Assembly (NCBI RefSeq): GCF_003123685.1
Contig: NZ_QCYJ01000103.1
Coordinates: 1 to 64,000, forward strand
Source of the DNA: Nocardia aurea
GTDB lineage: Bacteria > Actinomycetota > Actinomycetes > Mycobacteriales > Mycobacteriaceae
Direction: 5' to 3'
Length of the DNA: 64,000 nt
In this document: positions 26,261 through 35,049 of the stretch, in pieces
How positions within the stretch are numbered: the first letter of the stretch is position 1
How the letters are laid out: every line of letters starts with the position of its first letter
Position numbers and translations under genes: made by a program
The notes under the pieces: model-generated
Told to the model about the DNA's origin: nothing
Database searches by the model: none
The model's input: the letters and a program-made list of their open reading frames with translations, nothing else

Positions 26261-26263
26261 ACG

Positions 26264-27451
26264 ATGTCACTGCCCGAAACGGCGGCGCTCGTCTCCTTGA
26301 TCCGGCCCGGCGCCACCGTGGCGATCGGTGACGGGTTCGGCGCGCCGCGAACGCTGTCGAAGCAGTTGTCCGCGATCGCGGACGAGCACGCCGACCTGCG
26401 GCTGATCCTGGGCTGGCTGCCCATCTCCGATCCCGGTCTCGACCCGGCGGCGTTCGCCGATGCCCGCACCTTCATGCCCGGCTGGGGATTGCGTTCGGCG
26501 GTCGCGCGCGGAGAGGTCCGATTCCTGCCCGTTCGATTGTCGACAACACCCGCGCTGCTACACGGACCACTGCGACCCGACGTTCTGCTGGCCACCGTGG
26601 TGGAGACCGCTACGGGCTTGCGGTTCGGCAACGAGATCTCCTGGCAGCGCGCGGCGGTCGCGGCCGGTGCGCGGGTAGCGGCGGTGGTGTCGCGGGGTGC
26701 TCCGGTATGCGCGGCGGGGCCCGCCCTGCCTGCGCAGCAGGTGACCGTGGTCGGGGAAACGGACCGGGCGCCGCTGGATATGCCCGACGACCCGCCATCA
26801 CCGGAGATCGAGCGGATGGTCGAGCGTCTTCTCGGCTACATTCCGGCGGGAGCTCGGCTGCAGGTCGGGCCCGGCGCGCTCGGCGCGACCGTGCTCCGGA
26901 GACTCGAGGTCCCGGTCCGCGTCGACTCCGGTCTGCTTCCCGACTCGGTGGTCGATCTCGATGAGCGGGGCCTGCTCATCGGCACACCGATAGCGACCTA
27001 CCTGGCCGGTGGTTCGCGGTTGCGGGACTGGGTCTCGGGTCGAGAGGTGTTGCATCCCATCGAGTTCACCCACGATCCGGGGCGGTTGTCCGCGTCGCCC
27101 CTCTTCGCGGTGAACACCGCGGTCGAGATCGACATTCACGGGCAGGTCAACGTCGAGGGGACCGAGCGGGCCGTGGTCGGCGGGATCGGCGGTCACCCCG
27201 ACTACGCGGCCGCCGCCTCGCGGTCGGTCGGTGGGCTGAGCATCATCGCGGTGACCACCACCCACCACGGCCGGTCGACCCTGGTCGCCGGACTCTCTCG
27301 GCCTGTCAGCACCCCGGCTCACGATGTGGACGTCGTCGTGACCGAACACGGTGTCGCGGATCTGCGCGGTCTGGACCGCGCGGAGCGCGCCGAAACCCTT
27401 CGTGCGGCATGGGGTTCCGCAGGCGTCCGGGCAGACCGAGAAGAGGAGTAG
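26264..27451 (+). CDS. Acetyl-CoA hydrolase/transferase-family CoA-transferase, atypical active site
   Basis: The 395-residue protein has the two-lobed fold of class I CoA-transferases of the Cat1/acetyl-CoA hydrolase type: RPGATVAIGDGFG in the N lobe, and NTAVEIDIHGQVNVEG followed by GGIGGHPDYAAAA in the C lobe. In active transferases a Glu in a segment like HTEMISDGVVDL forms the CoA thioester. The matching segment here is VDSGLLPDSVVDL, placing Gly223 where the Glu is expected. It may therefore be a hydrolase variant or a CoA-binding subunit. It starts 3 bp after the dehydrogenase stop and ends 3 bp before the next gene, within the operon. Confidence 0.78.
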   Translation: MSLPETAALVSLIRPGATVAIGDGFGAPRTLSKQLSAIADEHADLRLILGWLPISDPGLDPAAFADARTFMPGWGLRSAVARGEVRFLPVRLSTTPALLHGPLRPDVLLATVVETATGLRFGNEISWQRAAVAAGARVAAVVSRGAPVCAAGPALPAQQVTVVGETDRAPLDMPDDPPSPEIERMVERLLGYIPAGARLQVGPGALGATVLRRLEVPVRVDSGLLPDSVVDLDERGLLIGTPIATYLAGGSRLRDWVSGREVLHPIEFTHDPGRLSASPLFAVNTAVEIDIHGQVNVEGTERAVVGGIGGHPDYAAAASRSVGGLSIIAVTTTHHGRSTLVAGLSRPVSTPAHDVDVVVTEHGVADLRGLDRAERAETLRAAWGSAGVRADREEE

Positions 27452-27454
27452 ATC

Positions 27455-28075
27455 ATGGCAGCAGCATTGAGTCTCGATCCGAGCAAGACCGCGCTCGTCA
27501 TCGTGGAATGCCAGAACGGGGTGGTGGGAAAGGACTCGGCGCTGTCGGCGCTGGCCGTGGAGGCGGCGGTCATGCTTCCCACACTCGGCAAGTTGGCGGC
27601 TTCGGCTCGGGCTGCCGGCGTCACGGTGGTGCACGCGACTTTCGAAGGCGCGGCGGGCGGTCGTGCGGCTCTGGCGAACAACCGGGTCATGCAGATCATG
27701 CGGCCCCAGCTCGCCGATTGGCACGCCGGGAGCGAACCGGTTCGAGTTGTGTCGGAAATCGGTTGTGAACCAGGTGATCTGGTTATTCCCCGGCATCAGG
27801 GAATTTCGCCGACACAGGGCACCGAACTTCTCACGGTGCTACGCAACCTCGGTGTCGACACCGTCGTCGTCGCCGGGGTTTCGCTCAATATCGCGATTCC
27901 GTCGGCGGCAGTCGATGCGGTCAACGAAGGTTTCTGGGTGGTCGTGCCCGCCGACGCGGTCGCAGGCACGCCGGCCGACTACGGGAAGCAGGTGCTGCGC
28001 TACACCCTTCCCATGGTCGCCACCGTCACATCATCGGAGGAGATCGCCGCGGCCTGGACGGTCGGGCACCGATAG
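27455..28075 (+). CDS. Isochorismatase-like protein without the catalytic Cys
   Basis: The 206-residue alpha/beta protein matches the cysteine-hydrolase (isochorismatase) family: TALVIVECQNGVVG, a central IPRHQGISPTQGTEL and VDTVVVAGVSLNIAIPSAAVDA. The family triad is Asp, Lys, Cys. Here the Asp position is Glu18, the Lys position is probably Arg113 and the Cys position is Ala147. It keeps the fold but would not work as a nucleophilic amidase; PhzD-type members also lack the Cys and hydrolyse vinyl ethers by general acid chemistry. It is the last gene of the operon, followed by a strong terminator. Confidence 0.8.
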   Translation: MAAALSLDPSKTALVIVECQNGVVGKDSALSALAVEAAVMLPTLGKLAASARAAGVTVVHATFEGAAGGRAALANNRVMQIMRPQLADWHAGSEPVRVVSEIGCEPGDLVIPRHQGISPTQGTELLTVLRNLGVDTVVVAGVSLNIAIPSAAVDAVNEGFWVVVPADAVAGTPADYGKQVLRYTLPMVATVTSSEEIAAAWTVGHR

Positions 28076-28080
28076 TGTAT

Positions 28081-28123
28081 CGACAAGGGGCCGTCGGGAC
28101 GAGATCCCGACGGCCCCTTGTCG
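28081..28123. terminator. Strong bidirectional hairpin
   Basis: A perfect 19-bp stem (CGACAAGGGGCCGTCGGGA and complement) has a 5-base loop and lies between the convergent stops at 28075 and 28129. Confidence 0.9.
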
Positions 28124-28128
28124 TCTCC

Positions 28129-29340
28129 TCACATAATCGCGTCAGCGGTCTTGAGATCTGCGATCTCGTCCCACGTCAGGCCGAGTTCGAGCAGCAACTC
28201 CTCGGTGTGCTGACCGTGTCCGGGCGCCGACTTCAGAGCAGGTGCGGTCTCGTCGAACTGCACGGGGTTGGCGGCCAGATGGAAGCTGTTGCCGTTCTCG
28301 TCGGTGACCTCGGGGAGATAGCCGTTGGCGATCACCTGTGGGTCGTCGTGCGTCTCGAGCGCGCTCTGGAACACATCCCAGACGCCGTCGAAATCGGCCA
28401 GTTGCTTGGTCCAGTACTCCAATGGGCGTGTTCCGAATGTGTCGCGCAACTCAGCGATGCAGTCCTTTCGGTTGGCGAACCGCACTCGCGCGTCGGCGAA
28501 TCGCGCGTCGGTGGCCAGGTCCGGTCTGCCGAGGCGGGTGCACAGATCCGCCCAGAAGCGGTCGGCCTGCAACAGCACGAAGGCGATGAACCTGTTGTCC
28601 TGAGTGCGATAGACGCTGGCTACCGGATTCGGCATATCCGAGAGGTCGAATTTCGGGATGTTCCTGCCGATGACCTTGGAGCCGACCACATCCGGCCCCA
28701 GGTTCCACAACGCGGTGCCGAGCAGGGAAACGTCGAGCACCGCGGGTTCGCCCGTACGTTCACGGCGCAACAGCGCGCCCGCGATCCCGCCCGCGATGGC
28801 GAAACCGGCCATGACGTCGCCGAACGCGGGTCGTTGGATGGGCGGGTAGCTGCCGTCGCCCGCGGCGACGGCGTCGCCGATGCCGCCGCGCGCCCAGTAG
28901 GCCGCCAGGTCGAACCCGCCACGGTCGGCTTGCTCGCCTCTCGCGCCGTAACCGTGCCCCCGGGCGTAGATGATCTTCGGGTTGCGGGCGCGGACATCCT
29001 CGACGTCGAGGCCGAGGCGGCGACGCGAGCCGGGCAGCAGGTTGGTGACGAACACGTCGGCTTTCTCGATCAGCTTCAGCGTGACCTCACGTCCCTGCGG
29101 AGAGGAGACATCGATGCCGATACTGCGCTTGCCGCGGTTGGGCTGCTCGACGAAGTGGTTGACCCCGCCCGCGCCCGCGACGACGCCGGAATTGATCAGA
29201 CCACGTTGCGGGTCGCCGGTGACCGGATGCTCGATCTTGATGACATCGGCGCCCCAGTCCGCCAGCACCGCGCCTGCGGCTGGAACGAACGTCCATGCCG
29301 CGAGTTCCACAACGCGAATGCCGTTCAGAATCGGCTCCAT
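28129..29340 (-). CDS. CaiB/BaiF-family (class III) CoA-transferase
   Basis: The 403-residue protein contains VVELAAWTFVPAAGAVLADWGADVIKIEHP, the family opening, the catalytic Asp in GGFDLAAYWARGG, and AFGDVMAGFAIAGGIAGAL. Class III transferases move CoA between acids through an aspartyl anhydride; related members act as racemases on 2-methylacyl-CoA, another useful step for branched acids. The start is ATG 29340 with AGAGGAAC upstream; 27 residues of in-frame leader (to 29421) look non-coding. An AT-rich island 130-170 bp upstream may be its promoter, separating it from the TesB/thiolase operon on the same strand. Confidence 0.86.
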   Translation of the reverse strand: MEPILNGIRVVELAAWTFVPAAGAVLADWGADVIKIEHPVTGDPQRGLINSGVVAGAGGVNHFVEQPNRGKRSIGIDVSSPQGREVTLKLIEKADVFVTNLLPGSRRRLGLDVEDVRARNPKIIYARGHGYGARGEQADRGGFDLAAYWARGGIGDAVAAGDGSYPPIQRPAFGDVMAGFAIAGGIAGALLRRERTGEPAVLDVSLLGTALWNLGPDVVGSKVIGRNIPKFDLSDMPNPVASVYRTQDNRFIAFVLLQADRFWADLCTRLGRPDLATDARFADARVRFANRKDCIAELRDTFGTRPLEYWTKQLADFDGVWDVFQSALETHDDPQVIANGYLPEVTDENGNSFHLAANPVQFDETAPALKSAPGHGQHTEELLLELGLTWDEIADLKTADAIM

Positions 29341-29464
29341 AAGCTTGTTCCTCTCTATCCATGCGCCTGCCCCGATCCGCTCGGCGGCGGCGCGGCGCTC
29401 GTTCACCGGGCAGAACGCCACCGGTGGTGTGACCGGCGTCTCTCGCCGCTCGGGCCGATTCTAA

Positions 29465-29506
29465 TGGTCAACGTAGAATAAATCGAGAGATTATTTAACT
29501 GATTAG
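29465..29506 (-). promoter_or_regulatory. AT-rich island between TesB and CaiB genes
   Basis: AATAA and TTATT arms flank TCGAGAGA-type spacer sequence. The island lies just beyond the TesB stop codon, upstream of the CoA-transferase gene. Confidence 0.4.
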
Positions 29507-30378
29507 ATCGGCGGTGTCGGCGGCCGAGACCTCAGCAGCATCTCCTGGTTCACGGTGGCGCCGAGTCGCCCGGTCCGAGTCCGGATACTGCCGTGATACA
29601 AGCCGCGCGAGCCGCCCGCCATGGCAGGCCACAGATCGAGCAGCACCCAGTCGTCGAGCCGTACCGGGTTGTGAAACCACAGCGCGTGGTCGATGCTCGG
29701 TCCACCGCTGGGGATTTCGGGATCTCGAAGCTGCCCGTACCCGGTGCCGAGGTCGGAGGCGTAGGTCAGGGCGCACGCGTGCACCAGTGGGTCGTCCGGC
29801 AGCGGGGCCGCCGATCGGATCCACATCAGATCCGACACCAGGTCTTGCGCGTCCGATGTCCGGGTGATCTCCCGGACATCCACCAGTTGGTCGCGGTAGG
29901 TGGTGTCGTGCGGAGCGACCTGTTCGGGCTCGGGTGCTGCGCGGCGCGATAGCCCGTCGTGCGCGCCGCCGGTTTCGTCGACGTGGAAGGAGGCCAGCAT
30001 CGAGAAGATGATCCGGCCGTCCTGTATCGCGCTGACGTGGCGGGCCGAGAACGATCGACCGTCACGATCCCGGCGCACTTCGTACAGCACGGGAAGATCG
30101 GGTCGGCCCGGACGCAGGAAATAGCCGTGCAGCGAATGCGGCATCCGCGCACGCGGCACCGTGTAGCCCGCCGCGCGCAACGCCTGGGCGGCGACCTGGC
30201 CCCCGTAGAGCAGACTCCGAGGGTGCCCGTGGTCGGCGTTGCGTCCGCGGAACAGATTGAGGTCGATCTTCTCGAGATCCAGTAGTGCGGCGAGGTCGCC
30301 GACCTCGCCGCGGTAGCACGGCGCGGCGAGGTCGAGACCGTTGCGGCGATCGTCATCGACCGCCGTCCGCTCAGTCAC
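29503..30378 (-). CDS. Acyl-CoA thioesterase II (TesB-type)
   Basis: This 291-residue double hot-dog thioesterase has the TesB landmarks SLLYGGQVAAQALRAA, HSLHGYFLRPG, IDHALWFHNPVRLDDW and TVNQEMLL. Unlike the copy at 3383, the conserved Asp of DHALWFH is present, so the standard Asp/Gln arrangement seems intact. It hydrolyses acyl-CoA esters and may relieve CoA trapping or release an end product. It overlaps the upstream thiolase gene by 8 bp (thiolase stop at 30371), so it is the last gene of the three-gene leftward operon starting at 32724. Confidence 0.86.
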   Translation of the reverse strand: MTERTAVDDDRRNGLDLAAPCYRGEVGDLAALLDLEKIDLNLFRGRNADHGHPRSLLYGGQVAAQALRAAGYTVPRARMPHSLHGYFLRPGRPDLPVLYEVRRDRDGRSFSARHVSAIQDGRIIFSMLASFHVDETGGAHDGLSRRAAPEPEQVAPHDTTYRDQLVDVREITRTSDAQDLVSDLMWIRSAAPLPDDPLVHACALTYASDLGTGYGQLRDPEIPSGGPSIDHALWFHNPVRLDDWVLLDLWPAMAGGSRGLYHGSIRTRTGRLGATVNQEMLLRSRPPTPPI

Positions 30379-31531
30379 GATCGACGCCGAGGATGGTCAC
30401 GGCCGATACCGCGGTGGGCCCGCCGATGTTGTGCGCCAGTCCGGTTCGCGCCCCGTCGACCTGGTTGGCCGCGGTGCCGCGAAGTTGCTCGAAGAGTTCG
30501 ACGCATTGCGAGACGCCGGTGGCGCCCGGCGGGTGCCCCTTGGACTTGAGGCCGCCGCTGGCATTGACAGGGATGCGACCGCCGACCGAGGTCGCCTCCG
30601 TCTCGATCAACTTGTATGCCTCGTGCCGCTGCGCGAATCCGAGGTCCTCGTAGCTGATGAGCTCGACGCCGGTGAAGCAGTCGTGCACCTCGGCCACGTC
30701 GATGTCCTGCGGAGCCAGCCCCGCCATCGCATAGGCATGTCGCGCTGCGCGCATCGTGGCGGGGAAGGTGGTCATGTCGATCTTGTGCTGGTGCATGACC
30801 CGATCGAGGCCGAGTCCGACGCCACGCACCCATACCGGCCGGTCGGTGTAGCGATCCACCATCTCCTCGGCGACCAGGATCAACGCGGCGGCGCCGTCAC
30901 TCTGCGGCGTGCAGTCGAGCAGCCCGAACGGCTCGACCACCAGCGGCGCCGCGAGCACCTGCTCGACGGTGATCTCGTAGCGCAGTTGTGCCTTGGGATT
31001 GGCCACGCCGTGGCGATGGTTCTTCACCGCCACCATGGCCATGTGCTCCCGCGTGGCGGGAGTCTCGTGCAGGTACCGTGCGACGTGCAGGGCGAAATTG
31101 GCCGGTGCGATCAGCGCCAACGGATAGTCCCACGCCATGTCGCGGGTCATGCCCGCCCATTCCCAGAACGTATCCTTGCTCGCCGACTCGCGGACCTTGT
31201 CGCCACCCATGACGAGCGCGACATCGAATGCGCCGGAGGCGATCCCGTACACAGCGTTGCGGACCGCATCGTTGCCGGTGGCGCAGGCGTTCTCGACGCG
31301 GGTGACGGGAACATCGATCAATCCGCAACTGTCGGCGAGGATGCCGGAAGGGAATCCGTCGGTGGTGGACAGTTCGCCGAACCATGCGGCCTGTATGTCC
31401 GAACGGGACATGCCCTTGTCGACGCTCTCGAGACATTCGCTCAAGGCCATCGGCAGTAGATCCTTGATGCCGCGATCGAAATGTTCCCCGAAGGCGGTCA
31501 TCCCCGCGCCGACGATGGCGACTCTCCTCAT
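30371..31531 (-). CDS. SCP2-type thiolase with complete active site
   Basis: The 386-residue thiolase keeps the residues of a working beta-ketothiolase: nucleophile Cys in ENACATGND, EVHDCFTGVEL with His and Cys, and NASGGLKSKGHPPGATG with the second His. It would cleave a 3-ketoacyl-CoA with CoA. ATG 31531 overlaps the stop of the OB-fold fusion gene by 4 bp, indicating coupled translation with a DUF35-containing partner. That arrangement matches the other thiolase-DUF35 pairs in the window but in fused form. Confidence 0.87.
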   Translation of the reverse strand: MRRVAIVGAGMTAFGEHFDRGIKDLLPMALSECLESVDKGMSRSDIQAAWFGELSTTDGFPSGILADSCGLIDVPVTRVENACATGNDAVRNAVYGIASGAFDVALVMGGDKVRESASKDTFWEWAGMTRDMAWDYPLALIAPANFALHVARYLHETPATREHMAMVAVKNHRHGVANPKAQLRYEITVEQVLAAPLVVEPFGLLDCTPQSDGAAALILVAEEMVDRYTDRPVWVRGVGLGLDRVMHQHKIDMTTFPATMRAARHAYAMAGLAPQDIDVAEVHDCFTGVELISYEDLGFAQRHEAYKLIETEATSVGGRIPVNASGGLKSKGHPPGATGVSQCVELFEQLRGTAANQVDGARTGLAHNIGGPTAVSAVTILGVDRD

Positions 31532-32724
31532 GCGACATTCTCCTCTGTGTCGTTCACGATGTCGGGCTGGAAGGCGTAGCCGTAGTCGGTCACGCCGGAT
31601 CGGATCGCGACCCGGCGCAATACCAGTCGGCCTCGGTCTCCGATGGCCACCGCCCCCGGCTCGACTCCGGTGACCTTGACCAGCGCCCGGACCCCCACAT
31701 CATCGAGTTCCACGATCGCCAGCGAGTACGGCGTCGGTACACCGGGAACCGGAACCCGCACGGTGACCGCGGTATAGATCGTGCCGGTCCGCGGCAGCGC
31801 GACGAGGGCATCCGGCTCGGTCAGGCCGCCCCGGTCGTCGACACGCAGCCGTGGAGGGAAGTCGAGTTGGCCGCTGGCGGGGTCGTGGGATGCCTGCCAG
31901 CGGAGTTTGGCCGGGAACGCGCGATCGTAGGCCGCCAGCGAAATGGGGATGTCGGACCCTGGTGCCTGCTGCGTCCGTGGTAACGGGCGGGGCGCGGGTT
32001 CGCCGCGATGGACCGGTACCTGCCCGGCCTCGATCGACAGTCCGGTCACCGTCGCCTGCTCGACACCGACGAGGGGGCCGACGACAGCGTTCTCCACCAT
32101 CCACGCCAGTGCGAACAATGCGGCACTCGCCCCGGTGGTCGGCAGTGTCGGGACCGGGCCCGTGCACAGTGTCGTCGCCAGTTTGTGGTCCGCGCCTGCC
32201 AGCACCCGTGGCTTGTCCGTCGCCATGGCGACGCGCAGGGACTCCAACACGCCGCGTTCGCGGAGCAATCGCGGGTCGCCGTAGTCGTACACCGTGCCCA
32301 TGGCATCGCGGGTCCGGACCGGCAGACTGCGCGCGAGCCGTGCGATCGTACGAGTGCCGACACCGGATTCGCCTATCACCGCGGCCGCGGCTCCGACCGG
32401 TGCGAGGTCGACGCCGATCACCAGCGTTCGTGGCGGGGCGGTGGCGACCGCGTCGAGCGCCGCGGGCGCACCACCGAGCCGCTGTACCACTTCGATCTCG
32501 GGATCCAGATCCAGCCCCGCGAGGAGGACGGCCGCGATGCCGCCCTCCAATAGTGGAATATCGTTGGTTACCAACACGACTCGCTCTACCGGTGGGTTGC
32601 CGGTCCGCGCGCAACGCCCGGCTTCCACGGCCAACGTCACCGTATCCTCATCCGCGCCGGGTACTCGCCCGTGCGCCGTACCCCATGGTGGCAGGTACGT
32701 CCCCAGTGAACTGACGAAACTCAT
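31528..32724 (-). CDS. Thiolase-fold-like domain fused to a DUF35 OB-fold domain
   Basis: This 398-residue protein has two parts. The N-terminal 250 residues resemble a KAS III/HMG-CoA synthase-like half (MSFVSSLGTYLPPWG, VLVTNDIPLLEGG, VYDYGDPRLL) but lack an evident catalytic Cys-His-Asn set. From about residue 290 the chain is a DUF35 OB-fold (GTIYTAVTVRVPVPGVPTPYSLAIVELDD to VLRRVA) in which the zinc-ribbon cysteines are replaced (LRWQASHDPASGQL). It is probably an acyl-CoA-binding scaffold for the thiolase encoded immediately downstream. It is the first gene of the leftward operon and divergent from the GntR gene at 32837. Confidence 0.75.
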   Translation of the reverse strand: MSFVSSLGTYLPPWGTAHGRVPGADEDTVTLAVEAGRCARTGNPPVERVVLVTNDIPLLEGGIAAVLLAGLDLDPEIEVVQRLGGAPAALDAVATAPPRTLVIGVDLAPVGAAAAVIGESGVGTRTIARLARSLPVRTRDAMGTVYDYGDPRLLRERGVLESLRVAMATDKPRVLAGADHKLATTLCTGPVPTLPTTGASAALFALAWMVENAVVGPLVGVEQATVTGLSIEAGQVPVHRGEPAPRPLPRTQQAPGSDIPISLAAYDRAFPAKLRWQASHDPASGQLDFPPRLRVDDRGGLTEPDALVALPRTGTIYTAVTVRVPVPGVPTPYSLAIVELDDVGVRALVKVTGVEPGAVAIGDRGRLVLRRVAIRSGVTDYGYAFQPDIVNDTEENVA

Positions 32725-32781
32725 CGGACACCCTCGCTCCGTGATCCCTGTGATCTCGGTTCTTTAACAGCTTACTTAGAT

Positions 32782-32800
32782 AACTATTTATATTATAGTT
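32782..32800. promoter_or_regulatory. AT-rich dyad in front of GntR gene and thiolase operon
   Basis: AACTAT and ATAGTT arms are separated by seven bases, 58 bp from the start of the leftward operon and 37 bp from the GntR start. It is a candidate autoregulatory operator of that GntR protein. Confidence 0.55.
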
Positions 32801-32836
32801 CTCTATGGAATCGGGCACTATCGAGGTGGCCGTCAC

Positions 32837-33616
32837 ATGAGCGAGGTACGGCAGTCGGTGAGTGGATCATTGGGAAAATATGTGCGCGCGCCCAAAGTCG
32901 CGGAGTTGGTCGCCACGCAGTTGCGGCGCAGCATCATCACCGGTGAACTGGCGGAGGGGGATTCGCTGCCGTCGGAGGCTGCTCTGGTCCGACAGTTCGG
33001 CGTGTCGAGGCCGACGCTGCGTGAAGCCTTCCGGGTGCTCGAATCGGAGTCGCTGATCGCGGTGCGACGCGGTGCGCACGGAGGCGGCACGGTGCTGGCA
33101 CCGGATCGTGCCGTGGCCGCCCGATACGCCGGCCTGATCCTGCAGTGCGGAGGCGTCGAACTGGCCGACGTCTATGCCGCCAGGGTCGAACTCGAGGCAC
33201 CCTGCGCCGCCGTGCTGGCCCGGTCGCACACCGACGCCGACATCGCCGCGCTGCGCGAGGCGGTGACGCGGGCCGAGTCGCCGGATTCCGATATCGCGGA
33301 ATCCGTTCGGGCGCATACCGAATTCCACGGCCTGCTGGTCCGCCTTGCCGGCAATCAGACCATGACCATGCTGTCCGAGTTGCTCGAACACATCATCGCC
33401 GAGGCCAACCTGAGCACCGTCGACGCGAAACGCGGGTCGGTCGAAGCTGACAAGGTCATCCACCGGACCGCCGATGTTCACCGCCGTGTGGTGGGGCTCA
33501 TCGCCAAGGGGGATGCCGAGCGCGCGCAGCGATTGTGGCGCAGGCACCTGATCGACTCGGAGGACTATGTCCTGTTCGGTCAGGAAGGCAAGTCCGTCGT
33601 CGACCTTCTGCTCTGA
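32837..33616 (+). CDS. GntR/FadR-family transcriptional regulator, copy 2
   Basis: The 259-residue regulator has an N-terminal winged helix (SLPSEAALVRQFGVSRPTLR) and a C-terminal FCD domain (TEFHGLLVRLAGNQTM). It has the same architecture as the copies at 6504 and 50190 but diverges more, for example lacking the VRVPKAGEM opening, and ends in KSVVDLLL. It is divergent from the thiolase/TesB operon with an AT-rich dyad between, so repression of that operon and of itself is the simple model. It is followed by two hairpins facing the convergent thiolase gene. Confidence 0.87.
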   Translation: MSEVRQSVSGSLGKYVRAPKVAELVATQLRRSIITGELAEGDSLPSEAALVRQFGVSRPTLREAFRVLESESLIAVRRGAHGGGTVLAPDRAVAARYAGLILQCGGVELADVYAARVELEAPCAAVLARSHTDADIAALREAVTRAESPDSDIAESVRAHTEFHGLLVRLAGNQTMTMLSELLEHIIAEANLSTVDAKRGSVEADKVIHRTADVHRRVVGLIAKGDAERAQRLWRRHLIDSEDYVLFGQEGKSVVDLLL

Positions 33617-33648
33617 TCTGTCGGGATTCGCGATTCCGACAGTGAGTA

Positions 33649-33680
33649 GGGCGGCGGCCGGACCGATCCCGCCGCCGCCC
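33649..33680. terminator. Hairpin between convergent GntR and thiolase genes
   Basis: A 10-bp GC stem (GGGCGGCGGC and complement) has a 12-base loop. A smaller TGTCGG/CCGACA hairpin precedes it at about 33619-33641. Confidence 0.75.
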
Positions 33681-33707
33681 GAGATATCGAGGCGTGTTCG
33701 TGCCGGT

Positions 33708-34883
33708 TCAGCAGCTTTCGATGACCATGGCGGCGCCCATGCCGCCACCCGCGCACATCGAGACGACTCCGATCCCGCCGCCGCGCCTGCGGAGGTCTCC
33801 GAGCATGGTGGCGACCATGCGCGCCCCGGTCGCCGCCACCGGATGGCCCAGGCTGCATCCGCTGCCGCTGACGTTCATGATCTCGGGGTCGAGATCGAGC
33901 AGTCGCGCGGTCGCGAGCGGAACCGCCGCGAATGCCTCGTTGACCTCGAAAAGGGAGACGTCGTCGACGGTCAGGCCGCCGCGCTCCAGGGCCTTGGGTA
34001 TGGCCTCGCTCGGAGCCAGGCCGGTGCGGGTCGGATCCACGCCGACATTGGCCCAGGATCGCACGACGGCCAGTGGCGTCAGGTCGTTGTGTTCGGCGAA
34101 CTCGCGGGAGGTGACCACGACCGCGGCGGCGGCGTCGTTGATGCCGGAGGAATTGCCCGCGGTGATGCTGAAGCCATCGATCTCCGGGTGCAGCGGCTTC
34201 AATGCCGCCAGGCGTTCCGCGGTAGTGCCACGGCGCGGGTGCTCGTCGGTGTCGAAGACGACCTCTGTGCCGTTGGCGAGGGTGACCTTCACCGGCACGA
34301 TCTCATCGGCGAAATGCCCGGCGTCGATCGCGTCGATCGCGCGCTCGTGTGACCGGAGGGCCCAGGCGTCCATGTCCTCTCGACTCAACCCGAGAGCCCG
34401 GGCGGTGTTCCAGCCCACCGTGATCGACATGTCGCGGTTGGGCGCTTGCGCGGAGTCCGGATGTGACGGCGGCAACCACTTGTCGAGCCATTCCTCGTTG
34501 CCGGGGACGCGCACGCGCATGACCGGCATGGTGGATGCCGACTCCACGCCGCCTGCGATGATCGCGTGCTCGACGCCCGCGCGGATACCCGCGGCTGCCG
34601 TCTGTACGGCAGCTAGTCCACTGGCGCAGTGTCGATTCTGCGCGAGCCCGGGTGCCGCGGTGAGTCCGACTCGGACCGCGGTGTGTCTGGCGATGTTTCC
34701 GCCGCCCGCCAGGGACTCGCCGAGTATCACTTCGTCGAACCGCGCCGGGGCGATTCCCGAGCGCACGACCGACTCGGCTACCACGGCTTCGGCGAGATCG
34801 AACGCCGATGTCGCGACGAGGCTTCCCTTGAAGGCGGTTCCGATGGCGGTACGGCAGGCGCTGACGATTACGGCTTCTGGCAC
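33708..34883 (-). CDS. Acetyl-CoA acetyltransferase/beta-ketothiolase (FadA type)
   Basis: The 391-residue classical thiolase has the nucleophile Cys in NRHCASGLAAV, EVNEAFAAVPL, the catalytic His in VSGSGCSLGHPVAATG and the second Cys in SMCAGGGMG. Length is standard for degradative thiolases such as FadA5/FadA6. It should carry out the last thiolytic step of a beta-oxidation round. The start is GTG 34883 with GGGAG 7 bp upstream, giving the N-terminus VPEAVIVSACRTAIG; an in-frame extension to 35111 runs into the promoter region and is not used. Divergent from the VOC gene. Confidence 0.87.
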   Translation of the reverse strand: MPEAVIVSACRTAIGTAFKGSLVATSAFDLAEAVVAESVVRSGIAPARFDEVILGESLAGGGNIARHTAVRVGLTAAPGLAQNRHCASGLAAVQTAAAGIRAGVEHAIIAGGVESASTMPVMRVRVPGNEEWLDKWLPPSHPDSAQAPNRDMSITVGWNTARALGLSREDMDAWALRSHERAIDAIDAGHFADEIVPVKVTLANGTEVVFDTDEHPRRGTTAERLAALKPLHPEIDGFSITAGNSSGINDAAAAVVVTSREFAEHNDLTPLAVVRSWANVGVDPTRTGLAPSEAIPKALERGGLTVDDVSLFEVNEAFAAVPLATARLLDLDPEIMNVSGSGCSLGHPVAATGARMVATMLGDLRRRGGGIGVVSMCAGGGMGAAMVIESC

Positions 34884-35000
34884 GGTCGACTCCCAGGTCT
34901 GGCATGGCGGATTTCGGCGTCGGCGGCCGGGCTCACTCGGCTGGGCCGCCGCGGAGGATGCTTCGCTCCCAGTAGTACCAGGGTCGATGTCGGTCGCACA

Positions 35001-35034
35001 ATCAGTTAAACTTTTATAATCAATTGATGTATTA
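35001..35034. promoter_or_regulatory. AT-rich island with palindrome ATCAATTGAT
   Basis: The perfect 10-bp palindrome at 35019-35028 lies 22 bp upstream of the VOC gene start and 136 bp from the divergent thiolase start. Confidence 0.45.
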
Positions 35035-35049
35035 GGACGGAGATGTCGG

